This document shows positions 9,645 through 16,709 of a stretch of DNA of 64,000 nt, one piece after another. A model generated the notes under the pieces. It had not been told where the DNA came from and did no database searches. It was given only the letters and a program-made list of their open reading frames with translations. Both the position numbers and the translations under genes were made by a program. Numbering within the stretch: the first letter of the stretch is position 1; each line of letters opens with the position of its first letter. The stretch is from JAFAMS01 sp963715815 (GTDB taxonomy: Bacteria > Vulcanimicrobiota > Vulcanimicrobiia > Vulcanimicrobiales > Vulcanimicrobiaceae). The DNA is taken from positions 496,001 through 560,000 of the forward strand of contig OY970278.1 in NCBI GenBank assembly GCA_963715815.1. Direction: 5' to 3'.

Positions 9645-10193
9645 ATGAGAATCTTAAGCGTTTTGCTACTCGCTGTTGTGAGCTTCGGTATGGTTCCCGC
9701 GCAGGCAGCATCGCTCATTACTCCGACATTGCATGACGGCCGTTCCGATTTCAATTTTCTTCTCGGCCATTGGCACACGCAGTACCGATTGCGCAAACCT
9801 CTCGTGCACGACACCGTCTGGCGCAGTTGTACTGGCGCCGCCGTTGTTACGCCGTTCTGGGACAAAGAGGCCAACCTTGAAGTCGGTACCCTGAACTGCC
9901 CGAGTAGACATACTGACAGCATGACGCTGCGTGCCTACAGCCGGAGTACGCATCAATGGAGCCTATGGTGGGGAACGAAAAAGCTGGGCGTGTCACCACC
10001 GCAGCAAGTCGGACACTTCAACGCAAGCGGCGTCGGCCAGTTCTTTGCCAACGATACGTGGAACGGAAAGCCAATCATCGTTCGCTATCAGTGGAGCATG
10101 AAAAAGGGCTTGCCGCATTTCGAGCAAGCCTTCTCGGTAGACGGCGGTGCGACGTGGGAGACGAATTGGATCTGCGACTACACGCGCGCGTGA
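9645..10193 (+). CDS. Secreted DUF1579-like / lipocalin-like hypothetical protein
   Basis: The ATG at 9645 opens a signal peptide (MRILSVLLLAVVSFG, cleavage after AQA). The mature protein begins DFNFLLGHWHTQYRLRKPL and ends GGATWETNWICDYTR. This is the pattern of a widespread family of beta-barrel proteins with an FDFL-x-G-x-W start and a WETNW end. Family function is unknown and small-ligand binding is possible. At 182 residues the protein is full length. In-frame codons upstream to 9252 lie antisense to the broken lactamase gene and are not counted. The next gene starts one base after its stop, so they form an operon. Confidence 0.72.
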   Translation: MRILSVLLLAVVSFGMVPAQAASLITPTLHDGRSDFNFLLGHWHTQYRLRKPLVHDTVWRSCTGAAVVTPFWDKEANLEVGTLNCPSRHTDSMTLRAYSRSTHQWSLWWGTKKLGVSPPQQVGHFNASGVGQFFANDTWNGKPIIVRYQWSMKKGLPHFEQAFSVDGGATWETNWICDYTRA

Positions 10194-10194
10194 G

Positions 10195-11130
10195 ATGATT
10201 GCTGCCGTTGCTCTGATCGCCGCGCTTGCAAGCGACGGCGCCGCACTTAGCCTTGCCGATCGCCGTAACATCGACTTGAGCATGAAGATCATCGCGCGCG
10301 TCGGCGATAGGATGTGGCGCGGTTGGTCGAAGACGCCATTCGATATCGCAGTGGTTACCCCCAAAGGCCCCGTTCTCGTCAATATCGATAAACCGGTCGC
10401 CGTCCCGTCCGTGCCGCCGAATATCGAGGCGACGTTCCCCCTTTCGGACGGTATTCCGACAATCATCATCGGCGAGCCGCAATTTACGACTGCCGATACT
10501 CCGACTCGTTGGAGTGTCATCCTCATCCACGAACACTTCCATCAGTGGCAAGACTCTTGGACAGCGTATCAATACGCCGTCGAACAGCTAGGCCTAGCGC
10601 CTTCCAACGACACAAACGCCCTGTGGATGCTGAACTATCCGTTTCCATATGCGCGCGAGCGCGTCGATGCAGCCTACACCAATATGGCGCACACGCTGGC
10701 CGACGCCGTGACGGCCGTGGGCAGCAGCGCTCTTGCAAAGCGAGTTCATGTCTATTTGATTGCGCGAGAGGCGTTCAAGAAAACACTTAATGCGGCCGAC
10801 TATCGTTACTTTGCGTTTCAGTGTTGGCAAGAAGGCGTCGCGCGTTACACCGAAATCGCAACTGCACGTTTAGCGAGCAAGGAGCATGCGCTTGATCCCA
10901 ACTTTCTCAGCGACCAGGAAAGTCGAGACTTGGCGGACGATGCAACGCAGACGTATGACGACGTCGTTAGGCGACTGCGAACCCCATCGCTCCAGGACGA
11001 AAAGAGAACCAGTTTCTATGCCGTTGGCGCCGGCGAGGCGTTGCTGTTAGATGAGATTTACCCAGGGTGGCGTCAGAAATACTTGGACCCGCACATGGAC
11101 CTGTCTATTTTTTTCGATCGCGGCATTTAG
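10195..11130 (+). CDS. Putative HExxH zinc metalloprotease, secreted or membrane-anchored
   Basis: Residues 1-16 (MIAAVALIAALASDGA) are a signal or anchor. The zinc motif HEHFHQWQ lies at about residues 112-119, with Glu as catalytic residue. A downstream QEGVARYTE helix near residue 222 offers the third ligand Glu, an arrangement typical of gluzincin peptidases. The family is not otherwise recognised. ATG 10195 follows the previous stop by one base. The longer frame back to 10147 only overlaps the upstream gene. A role in trimming periplasmic or extracellular proteins is inferred from the motif alone. Confidence 0.7.
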   Translation: MIAAVALIAALASDGAALSLADRRNIDLSMKIIARVGDRMWRGWSKTPFDIAVVTPKGPVLVNIDKPVAVPSVPPNIEATFPLSDGIPTIIIGEPQFTTADTPTRWSVILIHEHFHQWQDSWTAYQYAVEQLGLAPSNDTNALWMLNYPFPYARERVDAAYTNMAHTLADAVTAVGSSALAKRVHVYLIAREAFKKTLNAADYRYFAFQCWQEGVARYTEIATARLASKEHALDPNFLSDQESRDLADDATQTYDDVVRRLRTPSLQDEKRTSFYAVGAGEALLLDEIYPGWRQKYLDPHMDLSIFFDRGI

Positions 11131-12133
11131 TGCCGCAGCGGCTGCTGAACAAGCAGTCTTTGATCCCGGCCCATATCTACACGCGCAGCGTTTGATCGAC
11201 ATCGGGGGTCGGCGGCTCAATCTCTATTGTTCCGGCACGCCGTCGTCGCCGACGGTCATTCTCGACTCAGGGCTCGGCGGCTCGACGGCGGTCTGGCGTC
11301 AAATTCAACCCGCGATCGCGCGGACGACGCGCGTTTGTTCGTACGACCGCGCTGGAATGGGATTCAGTGATCCCGTATCCTCGCCGCGTGATGCTGCAGC
11401 CGTCGTGACGGATCTGCACGCGCTCCTTGAGCGAGCCGCGATCGATCCGCCGTACATTCTGGTCGGGCACTCGATAGCCGGATTGTACGAGCCGCTTTAT
11501 GCCGATCGGTATCCGAACGACGTGGCCGGCATGGTGCTCATCGATCCCGTGTATCCGAATGAGATTCACGATCTTCAGACGGCATCGCCGGTGTATGCGA
11601 AGTTCATGGCTTCCGAAAGAACCTACGATGCGAAATGTTTAGCGGCGGCCGTATCCCGCGAGCTTATCCCCGGTTCCACGATCTTTAACGCGTGCGGTCT
11701 TCTCGACGCCGCGGGTCTTCGCAAGGCATGCGAAACCGACGGCTTTGACATGTGCAAGCTCGACACGTTGCAAAACGATCGACAAAGAACCGGCGCCTAT
11801 TGGAGTGCACTCCTTTCGGAGTATGAGGGTTTCGGCGGCGCAAGCTCGACCGAAGTGGTAAGCGAGCAGCGCAATTACGGAAACATGCCGCTCGTCGTTC
11901 TGACACGCGGAAACACAGACTTTGATACGCCGGATACGCCCGTTTCTGCCGCAGAAAATTTTGCGCTGTGGAAGCAACTGCATGCCGCGCACGAGCGGAT
12001 TGCGGCGACGTCGTCAATCGGTACGGACATCATCGTCGCTCATTCGGGACACGATATTCAGAACGAGCGTCCGGCTGTCGTCATTTCCGCGATCAACGAA
12101 GTTATCGACCAGGTTCGCCGAGCGCATCCGTAG
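11051..12133 (+). CDS. Alpha/beta-hydrolase, secreted
   Basis: The protein has a signal-like N-terminus (TCLFFSIAAFSAAAAA). It then shows the alpha/beta-hydrolase order: LDSGLGGSTAVW oxyanion region near residue 75, CSYDRAGMGFSD near 95-106, nucleophile elbow GHSIAG near 137-142, and a late His in VAHSGHDI near residue 331. Ser139 and that His would be catalytic. Substrate is unknown; esterase or lipase activity is likely. The ATG at 11051 lies 80 bases inside the protease gene, which is unusual, but no later start precedes the signal peptide. It is in one operon with the flanking genes. Confidence 0.75.
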   Translation: MRFTQGGVRNTWTRTWTCLFFSIAAFSAAAAAEQAVFDPGPYLHAQRLIDIGGRRLNLYCSGTPSSPTVILDSGLGGSTAVWRQIQPAIARTTRVCSYDRAGMGFSDPVSSPRDAAAVVTDLHALLERAAIDPPYILVGHSIAGLYEPLYADRYPNDVAGMVLIDPVYPNEIHDLQTASPVYAKFMASERTYDAKCLAAAVSRELIPGSTIFNACGLLDAAGLRKACETDGFDMCKLDTLQNDRQRTGAYWSALLSEYEGFGGASSTEVVSEQRNYGNMPLVVLTRGNTDFDTPDTPVSAAENFALWKQLHAAHERIAATSSIGTDIIVAHSGHDIQNERPAVVISAINEVIDQVRRAHP

Positions 12134-12135
12134 CG

Positions 12136-12582
12136 ATGGAAACTTGGAGCCGCGATGGTTACACGATCTCGACCGATCAAGCGCGTCTCGACGTAGATGC
12201 GGTCTACGCATTTATTTCGCAGTCATATTGGGCGACGAATGTTCCGCGCGACGTCGTGGAACGCTCGCTGCGCAACGCTCTGTGCTTCGGGTTATATCGC
12301 GATGAAGCCCAACTCGGTCTCGTGCGCGTCATCACCGATTACGCGACGATCGCGTACGTCGGTGATGTCTACGTGCTGCCCGAGCACCGCGGTCGCCGAC
12401 TTTCGAAGTGGATGATGGAATGCGTGCTCGCGCACCCCGAGCTGCAACATCTGCGCCGCTGGATTCTCATCACACGCGATGCGCACGGTTTGTATCGTCA
12501 GTTCGGGTTTAGAGAGCTCAAGCGCCCGGAAGGGTTCATGGAACTGCACAATCCTGACGTCTACAACACAGGAGCAAGCTGA
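12136..12582 (+). CDS. GNAT-family N-acetyltransferase
   Basis: The 148-residue protein carries the GNAT core: VGDVYVLPEHRGRRLSKWMM gives the beta4 strand and the acetyl-CoA phosphate-binding loop (HRGRRLS), and a late GLYRQFGF strand-helix matches motif B. The substrate is not predictable. The start at ATG 12136 is two bases after the upstream stop. The next gene follows after one base, so this is part of the same run of small enzyme genes. An ORF start further upstream at 11968 is antisense or overlapping noise. Confidence 0.82.
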   Translation: METWSRDGYTISTDQARLDVDAVYAFISQSYWATNVPRDVVERSLRNALCFGLYRDEAQLGLVRVITDYATIAYVGDVYVLPEHRGRRLSKWMMECVLAHPELQHLRRWILITRDAHGLYRQFGFRELKRPEGFMELHNPDVYNTGAS

Positions 12583-12583
12583 A

Positions 12584-13321
12584 ATGGACAAGGTCTCGAT
12601 AACCACGCGCGACGGCAGCTGCCCGGCGTATGTTTTCCGGCCGAGCGGCAAGGGTCCGTGGCCCGCGGTCCTTGTGTACATGGACGGGGTTGGAATTCGT
12701 CCGGCGATGCTCGAGCTTGGCGAGCGGCTAGCGACGTATGGATATTTTGTGTTGCTGCCCGACCTCTTCTACCGTGCCGGTCCGTACGAGCCAATGGATG
12801 GCAGCACGATCTTTAGCGATCCCGAGAAGCGCAAAGTGCTCATGGAAAAATTCATCGGCCCGACAACGCCGGAAAGAGTCATGTCTGACACGCGCGCGTT
12901 CATCGATTACATCGCCGCGCAACCCGACGTGAGGCCTGGGCCGATCGCGACGACCGGCTACTGCATGGGTGGCTTCATGTCCCTCACCGCAGCAGGCACC
13001 TATCCCAATGAGATCGTCGCGGCGGCATCGTACCACGGCGGTCGACTCGCAACCGACAGTCCGGATAGTCCGCATCTGCTCGCTCCAAAGATGAAAGCTC
13101 GCGTGTATGTCGCCGGTGCGATCGAAGATCAAGGGTTCACGGACGAGCAGAAAGCGTTGCTCGAGAAGGCGCTTACGGACGCGCACGTCGATCACAAAAT
13201 CGAAACCTATTCCGCAAAGCACGGTTGGGTATTCCGCGATCTGCCGGTCTACGACGCGGCGGGCGCCGAACGCCACTGGACATCACTCACCGACCTCTTG
13301 AAAGCGAAACTCGCATCATGA
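12584..13321 (+). CDS. Dienelactone hydrolase family protein
   Basis: This 245-residue cytosolic alpha/beta-hydrolase of the dienelactone hydrolase type has its nucleophile cysteine in TTGYCMGGFMS (Cys127). A catalytic His follows in YSAKHGWVF near residue 208, and an Asp lies between them. The family hydrolyses lactones and esters, for example in chlorocatechol degradation, but many members have other substrates. Start ATG 12584 has GGAGC nine bases upstream. Its stop overlaps the next start in an ATGA, which points to translational coupling with the RidA gene. Confidence 0.85.
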   Translation: MDKVSITTRDGSCPAYVFRPSGKGPWPAVLVYMDGVGIRPAMLELGERLATYGYFVLLPDLFYRAGPYEPMDGSTIFSDPEKRKVLMEKFIGPTTPERVMSDTRAFIDYIAAQPDVRPGPIATTGYCMGGFMSLTAAGTYPNEIVAAASYHGGRLATDSPDSPHLLAPKMKARVYVAGAIEDQGFTDEQKALLEKALTDAHVDHKIETYSAKHGWVFRDLPVYDAAGAERHWTSLTDLLKAKLAS

Positions 13322-13665
13322 ACATCTCCCGCATCGGCATCGGACCGCGCATGAGCAAAGCCGTGCGCCACGGAGACACGATCTATTTGGCCGGCCAAGT
13401 TCCCGAGGACGCGAGCCAAGACGTCGCCGGACAAACGCGCCAAGTGCTCGCGAAAATCGACACGATCCTCACCGAAGCCGGCAGCGACAAATCAAACCTG
13501 CTTTCGGCGACGATCTACCTACGCGATATTGCGACGTTCGATCAGATGAACGGCGTTTGGGACGCGTGGGTCGATCCGAAAAATCCGCCGGCGCGCGCGA
13601 CGGTCGAAGCGAAGCTAGCACGCGCCGGAGTTCGGGGTCGAGATCAGCATCATTGCGGCAACTAA
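13318..13665 (+). CDS. RidA-family imine/enamine deaminase, C-terminus frameshifted
   Basis: Residues 1-105 match RidA (YjgF/YER057c/UK114), which hydrolyses reactive enamines and imines: VRHGDTIYLAGQVP at the start and PPARATVEAKLAR near the end, including the conserved Arg. The usual ending with VEISIIAA is missing in frame. It appears immediately in the other frame if one G of the GGGG run at 13634-13637 is removed, giving a normal stop at 13672. As read, the protein ends in GRDQHHCGN, which is unlike the family. Sequencing error or a fresh mutation cannot be told apart here. Confidence 0.82.
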   Translation: MNISRIGIGPRMSKAVRHGDTIYLAGQVPEDASQDVAGQTRQVLAKIDTILTEAGSDKSNLLSATIYLRDIATFDQMNGVWDAWVDPKNPPARATVEAKLARAGVRGRDQHHCGN

Positions 13666-13695
13666 GGTCTAGCGAAAGTTGTTTAAAACTACGCC

Positions 13696-14199
13696 ATGAA
13701 TGAAACTGCGATTCTTGCCGGCGGCTGCTTCTGGGGGACGCAAGAGCTCCTCCGCAGCTATCCCGGCGTCATCTCAACCCGCGTCGGCTACACCGGCGGC
13801 GACGTTCCCAACGCAACGTACCGCAATCATGGAACGCACGCGGAAGCGCTCGAGATCGTCTTCGATCCGAGCAAGATCGGCTATCGACAGATCCTCGAGT
13901 TCTTTTTCCAAATCCACGATCCGACGACGCTCAATCGACAAGGCAACGACCGCGGCACCAGCTATCGGTCAGGCATCTATTATACGAACGATGAGCAAAA
14001 GCGCGTCGCGGAAGAGACGATCGCCGACGTCAACGCTTCAGGCCTCTGGCCCGGTAAAGTTGTCACCGAACTCGCGCCGGCTGGACCGTTCTGGGAAGCG
14101 GAGCCCGAGCATCAGGACTACCTTCAGAAGTATCCTAGCGGCTACACCTGCCACTTCATACGGCCGGGTTGGAAGCTACCTCAGCGTGCCAAAGCCTAG
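13696..14199 (+). CDS. msrA: Peptide-methionine (S)-S-oxide reductase MsrA
   Basis: The N-terminus AILAGGCFWGTQELL holds the active-site motif GCFWG (Cys11). Further family blocks are TRVGYTGG, YRNHGTHAEALEI, and HDPTTLNRQGNDRGTSYRSGI, followed by EAEPEHQDYL near the end. The enzyme reduces S-epimer methionine sulfoxide in proteins with thioredoxin as electron donor. A thioredoxin gene lies in the window at 53098. At 167 residues it is of normal length, without a fused MsrB. The 83 bases after it carry no clear terminator before the MFS gene. Confidence 0.95.
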   Translation: MNETAILAGGCFWGTQELLRSYPGVISTRVGYTGGDVPNATYRNHGTHAEALEIVFDPSKIGYRQILEFFFQIHDPTTLNRQGNDRGTSYRSGIYYTNDEQKRVAEETIADVNASGLWPGKVVTELAPAGPFWEAEPEHQDYLQKYPSGYTCHFIRPGWKLPQRAKA

Positions 14200-14282
14200 A
14201 AGTCAGACGTCGCATTTTTAGGGGTTTGCGAGGAAAGTAGCACAAGACGCCGCAGTCCTACCCTAACTAAGGGGGGAACCAA

Positions 14283-15638
14283 GTGGCAGCTTTCTTTGAC
14301 CGTTCGCATTCTATTGCGAACCCGGGGTTTAGTCGTTGGCTCGTGCCGCCGGCCGCACTCTGTATACATCTCTGCATCGGCGAAGCATACGCGTTCAGCG
14401 TCTTCACGAAACCGATGGCACAAGCAATCGGCGTAACGGCTCCAAAGCCGGGCGTTGATTGGACCGTCCCAGAGCTAGGGTGGATCTTTAGTCTCGCAAT
14501 TCTTTGTCTAGGGTTGGCATCCGCGTTTGGCGGCAAGTGGGTCGAACGCGTCGGGCCACGCATGGCTATGTTCGTATCAGCGTTGTTTTTCTGCGGCGGC
14601 CTCATCATCTCGGGAATCGGCGTCAATCTACACGTCTTGCCGCTCGTATATCTCGGCTATGGCGTAATCGGCGGAATTGGCCTTGGAATCGCCTACATTT
14701 CACCGGTCTCGACGTTGATCAAATGGTTTCCGGATCGTCCCGGTCTTGCAACGGGAACAGCGATCATGGGCTTTGGCGGCGGCGCGCTGATCGGCGCACC
14801 GCTTTCCGTGTTCCTCATGAAGCGCTTTGCAGACGCGACCGGTACCGGCGTTTCGCAAACGATGATCACGCTCGGCATCCTCTATTTCATCTGGATGTTC
14901 GTCGGCTCGATGATCGTTCGCTTGCCGGCCGACGATTGGAAGCCGGCGGGTTATGTTGCGCCGGTCGAATCGGCTCGCATGATCACGAATAAGAACGTGC
15001 TTCTCGACCAAGCTCTCAAAACGCCGCAATTCTATCTCTTGTGGGCGGTTTTGTTCCTGAACGTTACGGCGGGTATCGGCGTGCTTGGACAAGCATCGCT
15101 GATGATTCAAGAGATGTTCGGCGTCACCGCGGTCGCAGCCGCGGGCTTCGTTGGACTCATGAGCATCTTCAACATGGGCGGACGCATCTTCTGGGCCTCG
15201 ATGTCCGACTTCATGGGTCGCAAGATGACGTATGTGATCTTCTTCGTCTTGGGCGCGATCTTATACGTGCTCGTTCCGACGTTCGGTCACATCGGCAGCG
15301 TCGCGCTCTTCGTTATCGCGTTCCTCATAATCATCAGCATGTACGGTGGTGGATTCGCGACGATCCCCGCCTATCTGCGCGATCTCTACGGAACGGCCAA
15401 CGTCGGCGCGATTCACGGCGCACTACTGACCGCATGGTCAGCCGCCGGTGTTGCAGGTCCGGTTGCCGTCAACTACATTCGCGAATACCAGATTACACAT
15501 GGCGTGCCGAAAGCGGATGCATACAATATCACCATGTACTTGATGGCAATCTTGCTCATCGTTGGTCTCATCTGCAACTTGGCTGTAAAAGCGGTCAACG
15601 AGCGTTACTACATGCAGACGCAAGCGGCGACGGTGTAG
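14283..15638 (+). CDS. MFS transporter, oxalate/formate antiporter (OxlT-like) family
   Basis: The 451-residue protein has about 12 hydrophobic segments and the OxlT-family opening: CIHLCIGEAYAFSVFTKPM, then GLGIAYISPVSTLIKWFPDRPGLATG. MGGRIFWASMSDFMGRK is the mid-protein MFS loop. Start GTG 14283 is chosen because AAGGGGGG lies just upstream. The family exchanges oxalate, formate, lactate or other small carboxylates across the inner membrane, and the exact substrate is unknown. A very small ORF typical of this family follows 12 bases later. No oxalate-degrading gene is nearby. Confidence 0.88.
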   Translation: MAAFFDRSHSIANPGFSRWLVPPAALCIHLCIGEAYAFSVFTKPMAQAIGVTAPKPGVDWTVPELGWIFSLAILCLGLASAFGGKWVERVGPRMAMFVSALFFCGGLIISGIGVNLHVLPLVYLGYGVIGGIGLGIAYISPVSTLIKWFPDRPGLATGTAIMGFGGGALIGAPLSVFLMKRFADATGTGVSQTMITLGILYFIWMFVGSMIVRLPADDWKPAGYVAPVESARMITNKNVLLDQALKTPQFYLLWAVLFLNVTAGIGVLGQASLMIQEMFGVTAVAAAGFVGLMSIFNMGGRIFWASMSDFMGRKMTYVIFFVLGAILYVLVPTFGHIGSVALFVIAFLIIISMYGGGFATIPAYLRDLYGTANVGAIHGALLTAWSAAGVAGPVAVNYIREYQITHGVPKADAYNITMYLMAILLIVGLICNLAVKAVNERYYMQTQAATV

Positions 15639-15650
15639 GGGGCGGTTATC

Positions 15651-15775
15651 ATGGAAAAATCAGCAAGGCAACAGTAACATGCTCATGCTCTGGCCTCGCC
15701 TGGCTGTGGGTGGGGATTCCACTCGCACTCGGCGTCCTCGACACCTTGAACAACGCCGCGAAGCTGTTCAAGTAA
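15651..15775 (+). CDS. MFS transporter small subunit, apparently frameshifted at its start
   Basis: The end of this frame encodes GLAWLWVGIPLALGVLDTL followed by NNAAKLFK. It matches the one-helix small proteins (about 30-45 residues) found right after OxlT-like MFS genes. The frame has no ATG, GTG or TTG in a usable place. ATG 15651, with GGGGGG about nine bases upstream, is one base out of frame: the run at 15655-15659 has five A, and six A would give a clean 41-residue protein beginning MEKISKATV. A single-base loss, slippage, or an ATC start could explain it. It probably stabilises the transporter in the membrane (inference). Confidence 0.6.
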
Positions 15776-15781
15776 ACTACA

Positions 15782-16192
15782 TCAGAGTATAATCTGCGTT
15801 TGGGTGACGACGGCCACGAGGTGGCCGTCGTCTTCTATTCGCGTCGTCCATACTTGCGTTCGCCGCCCCTTGTGTAACGCGGTAGAAGTCGCAAGCAGCG
15901 TTGCGCCGGTTTGGGTTGGCCTGATGAAGTTGGTCTTGCTTTCCATAGTCGTCGTGCCGTTAGAGCCTTCAGGTAGATTCATGAAGGTCGCAAATCCGCC
16001 GAGTGTATCGGCAAACGCCATGAGCACGCCGCCGTGGATGCGATCGTTCGCTCCAGTGAACTCGGGACGCACGACCATTTTTGCGACGAGCTTTTCAGGC
16101 TCTGCGCTGAGGAACTCGATGCCGAGAACCTCGACGAACGGAAGCTTGCGAGCTTTGACTTTCTCGAGTAAGGTCATGCTGGCGCGATTCAC
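15782..16192 (-). CDS. PaaI-type hotdog thioesterase
   Basis: The protein of about 131-136 residues has the hotdog pattern: HGGVLMAFADTLGGFAT on the central helix, ESKTNFIRPTQTGATLLAT, and a final strand LVAVVTQTQII. The HGG-x-D segment is typical of acyl-CoA thioesterases of the PaaI/YdiI kind, acting in the cytosol on aryl- or acyl-CoA. The start may be 16192 or the internal ATG at 16177. It is convergent with the MFS small-subunit gene, with six bases between stops. Its 3' end contains a perfect 12-bp hairpin (see separate entry). Confidence 0.85.
   Translation of the reverse strand: MNRASMTLLEKVKARKLPFVEVLGIEFLSAEPEKLVAKMVVRPEFTGANDRIHGGVLMAFADTLGGFATFMNLPEGSNGTTTMESKTNFIRPTQTGATLLATSTALHKGRRTQVWTTRIEDDGHLVAVVTQTQIIL
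15806..15832. terminator. Perfect 12-bp inverted repeat at the convergent junction
   Basis: Arms GACGACGGCCAC and GTGGCCGTCGTC are exactly complementary around a three-base loop (GAG). The repeat lies inside the last codons of the thioesterase gene, 31 bases past the stop of the rightward MFS small subunit. Rightward transcripts would fold it followed by TCTTCTATT, a weak U-rich tail. A terminator for the MFS operon is plausible, but the poor T-run keeps confidence low. Confidence 0.4.
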
Positions 16193-16229
16193 GCGGCAAT
16201 CAGTGCAACCTCTAGCGGGATAGTGAGAT

Positions 16230-16709
16230 ATGCAGAAGATTACTACGTTTCTCTGGTTCGATACGCAGGCCGAAGAAGCTGCGAGATTCTACACCTCGAT
16301 CTTCAAGAACTCGAAGATCACGGGAACGTCGCATTACGGCGACGCGGGTCCGCGCCCGAAAGGTTCAGTGATGACGGTTAGCTTCGAGCTCGACGGACAA
16401 GAGTTCATCGCTCTCAACGGCGGCCCGGAGTACAAATTCACACCCGCGATCTCGCTCATGGTCAATTGCAAGACGCAAAACGAAGTCGATCATTTGTGGG
16501 ACAAGCTCACCGCGGACGGCGGTGAAGAGGTTCGGTGCGGTTGGCTAAGCGATAAATACGGCCTGAGCTGGCAAATAGTCCCGGAAGGGTTCTTCGATTG
16601 CATCATGGGCGAAGACGAAGAAGGCTCGCAGCGCGCAATGCAAGCCATGATGCAGATGAAGAAACTCGATTTGAACGTTCTACGAAAGGTCTACGCAGGA
16701 ACGGCTTAA
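16230..16709 (+). CDS. VOC (glyoxalase/PhnB-like) superfamily protein
   Basis: The N-terminus KITTFLWFDTQAEEAARFY and the central blocks FELDGQEFIALNGGPEYKF and SLMVNCKTQNEVDHLWDKL match the PhnB-like / 3-demethylubiquinone-type branch of the VOC superfamily. These are paired beta-alpha-beta-beta-beta units. Metal ligands are not obvious, as in many members of this branch, and no reaction can be named. ATG 16230 sits 37 bases from the divergent thioesterase start. The TAA stop shares TTAA with the stop of the convergent M56 gene. Confidence 0.85.
   Translation: MQKITTFLWFDTQAEEAARFYTSIFKNSKITGTSHYGDAGPRPKGSVMTVSFELDGQEFIALNGGPEYKFTPAISLMVNCKTQNEVDHLWDKLTADGGEEVRCGWLSDKYGLSWQIVPEGFFDCIMGEDEEGSQRAMQAMMQMKKLDLNVLRKVYAGTA

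Noticed and set aside
11639..11992. ORF antisense to the alpha/beta-hydrolase
   Set aside because: Shadow frame; the hydrolase motifs are on the plus strand.
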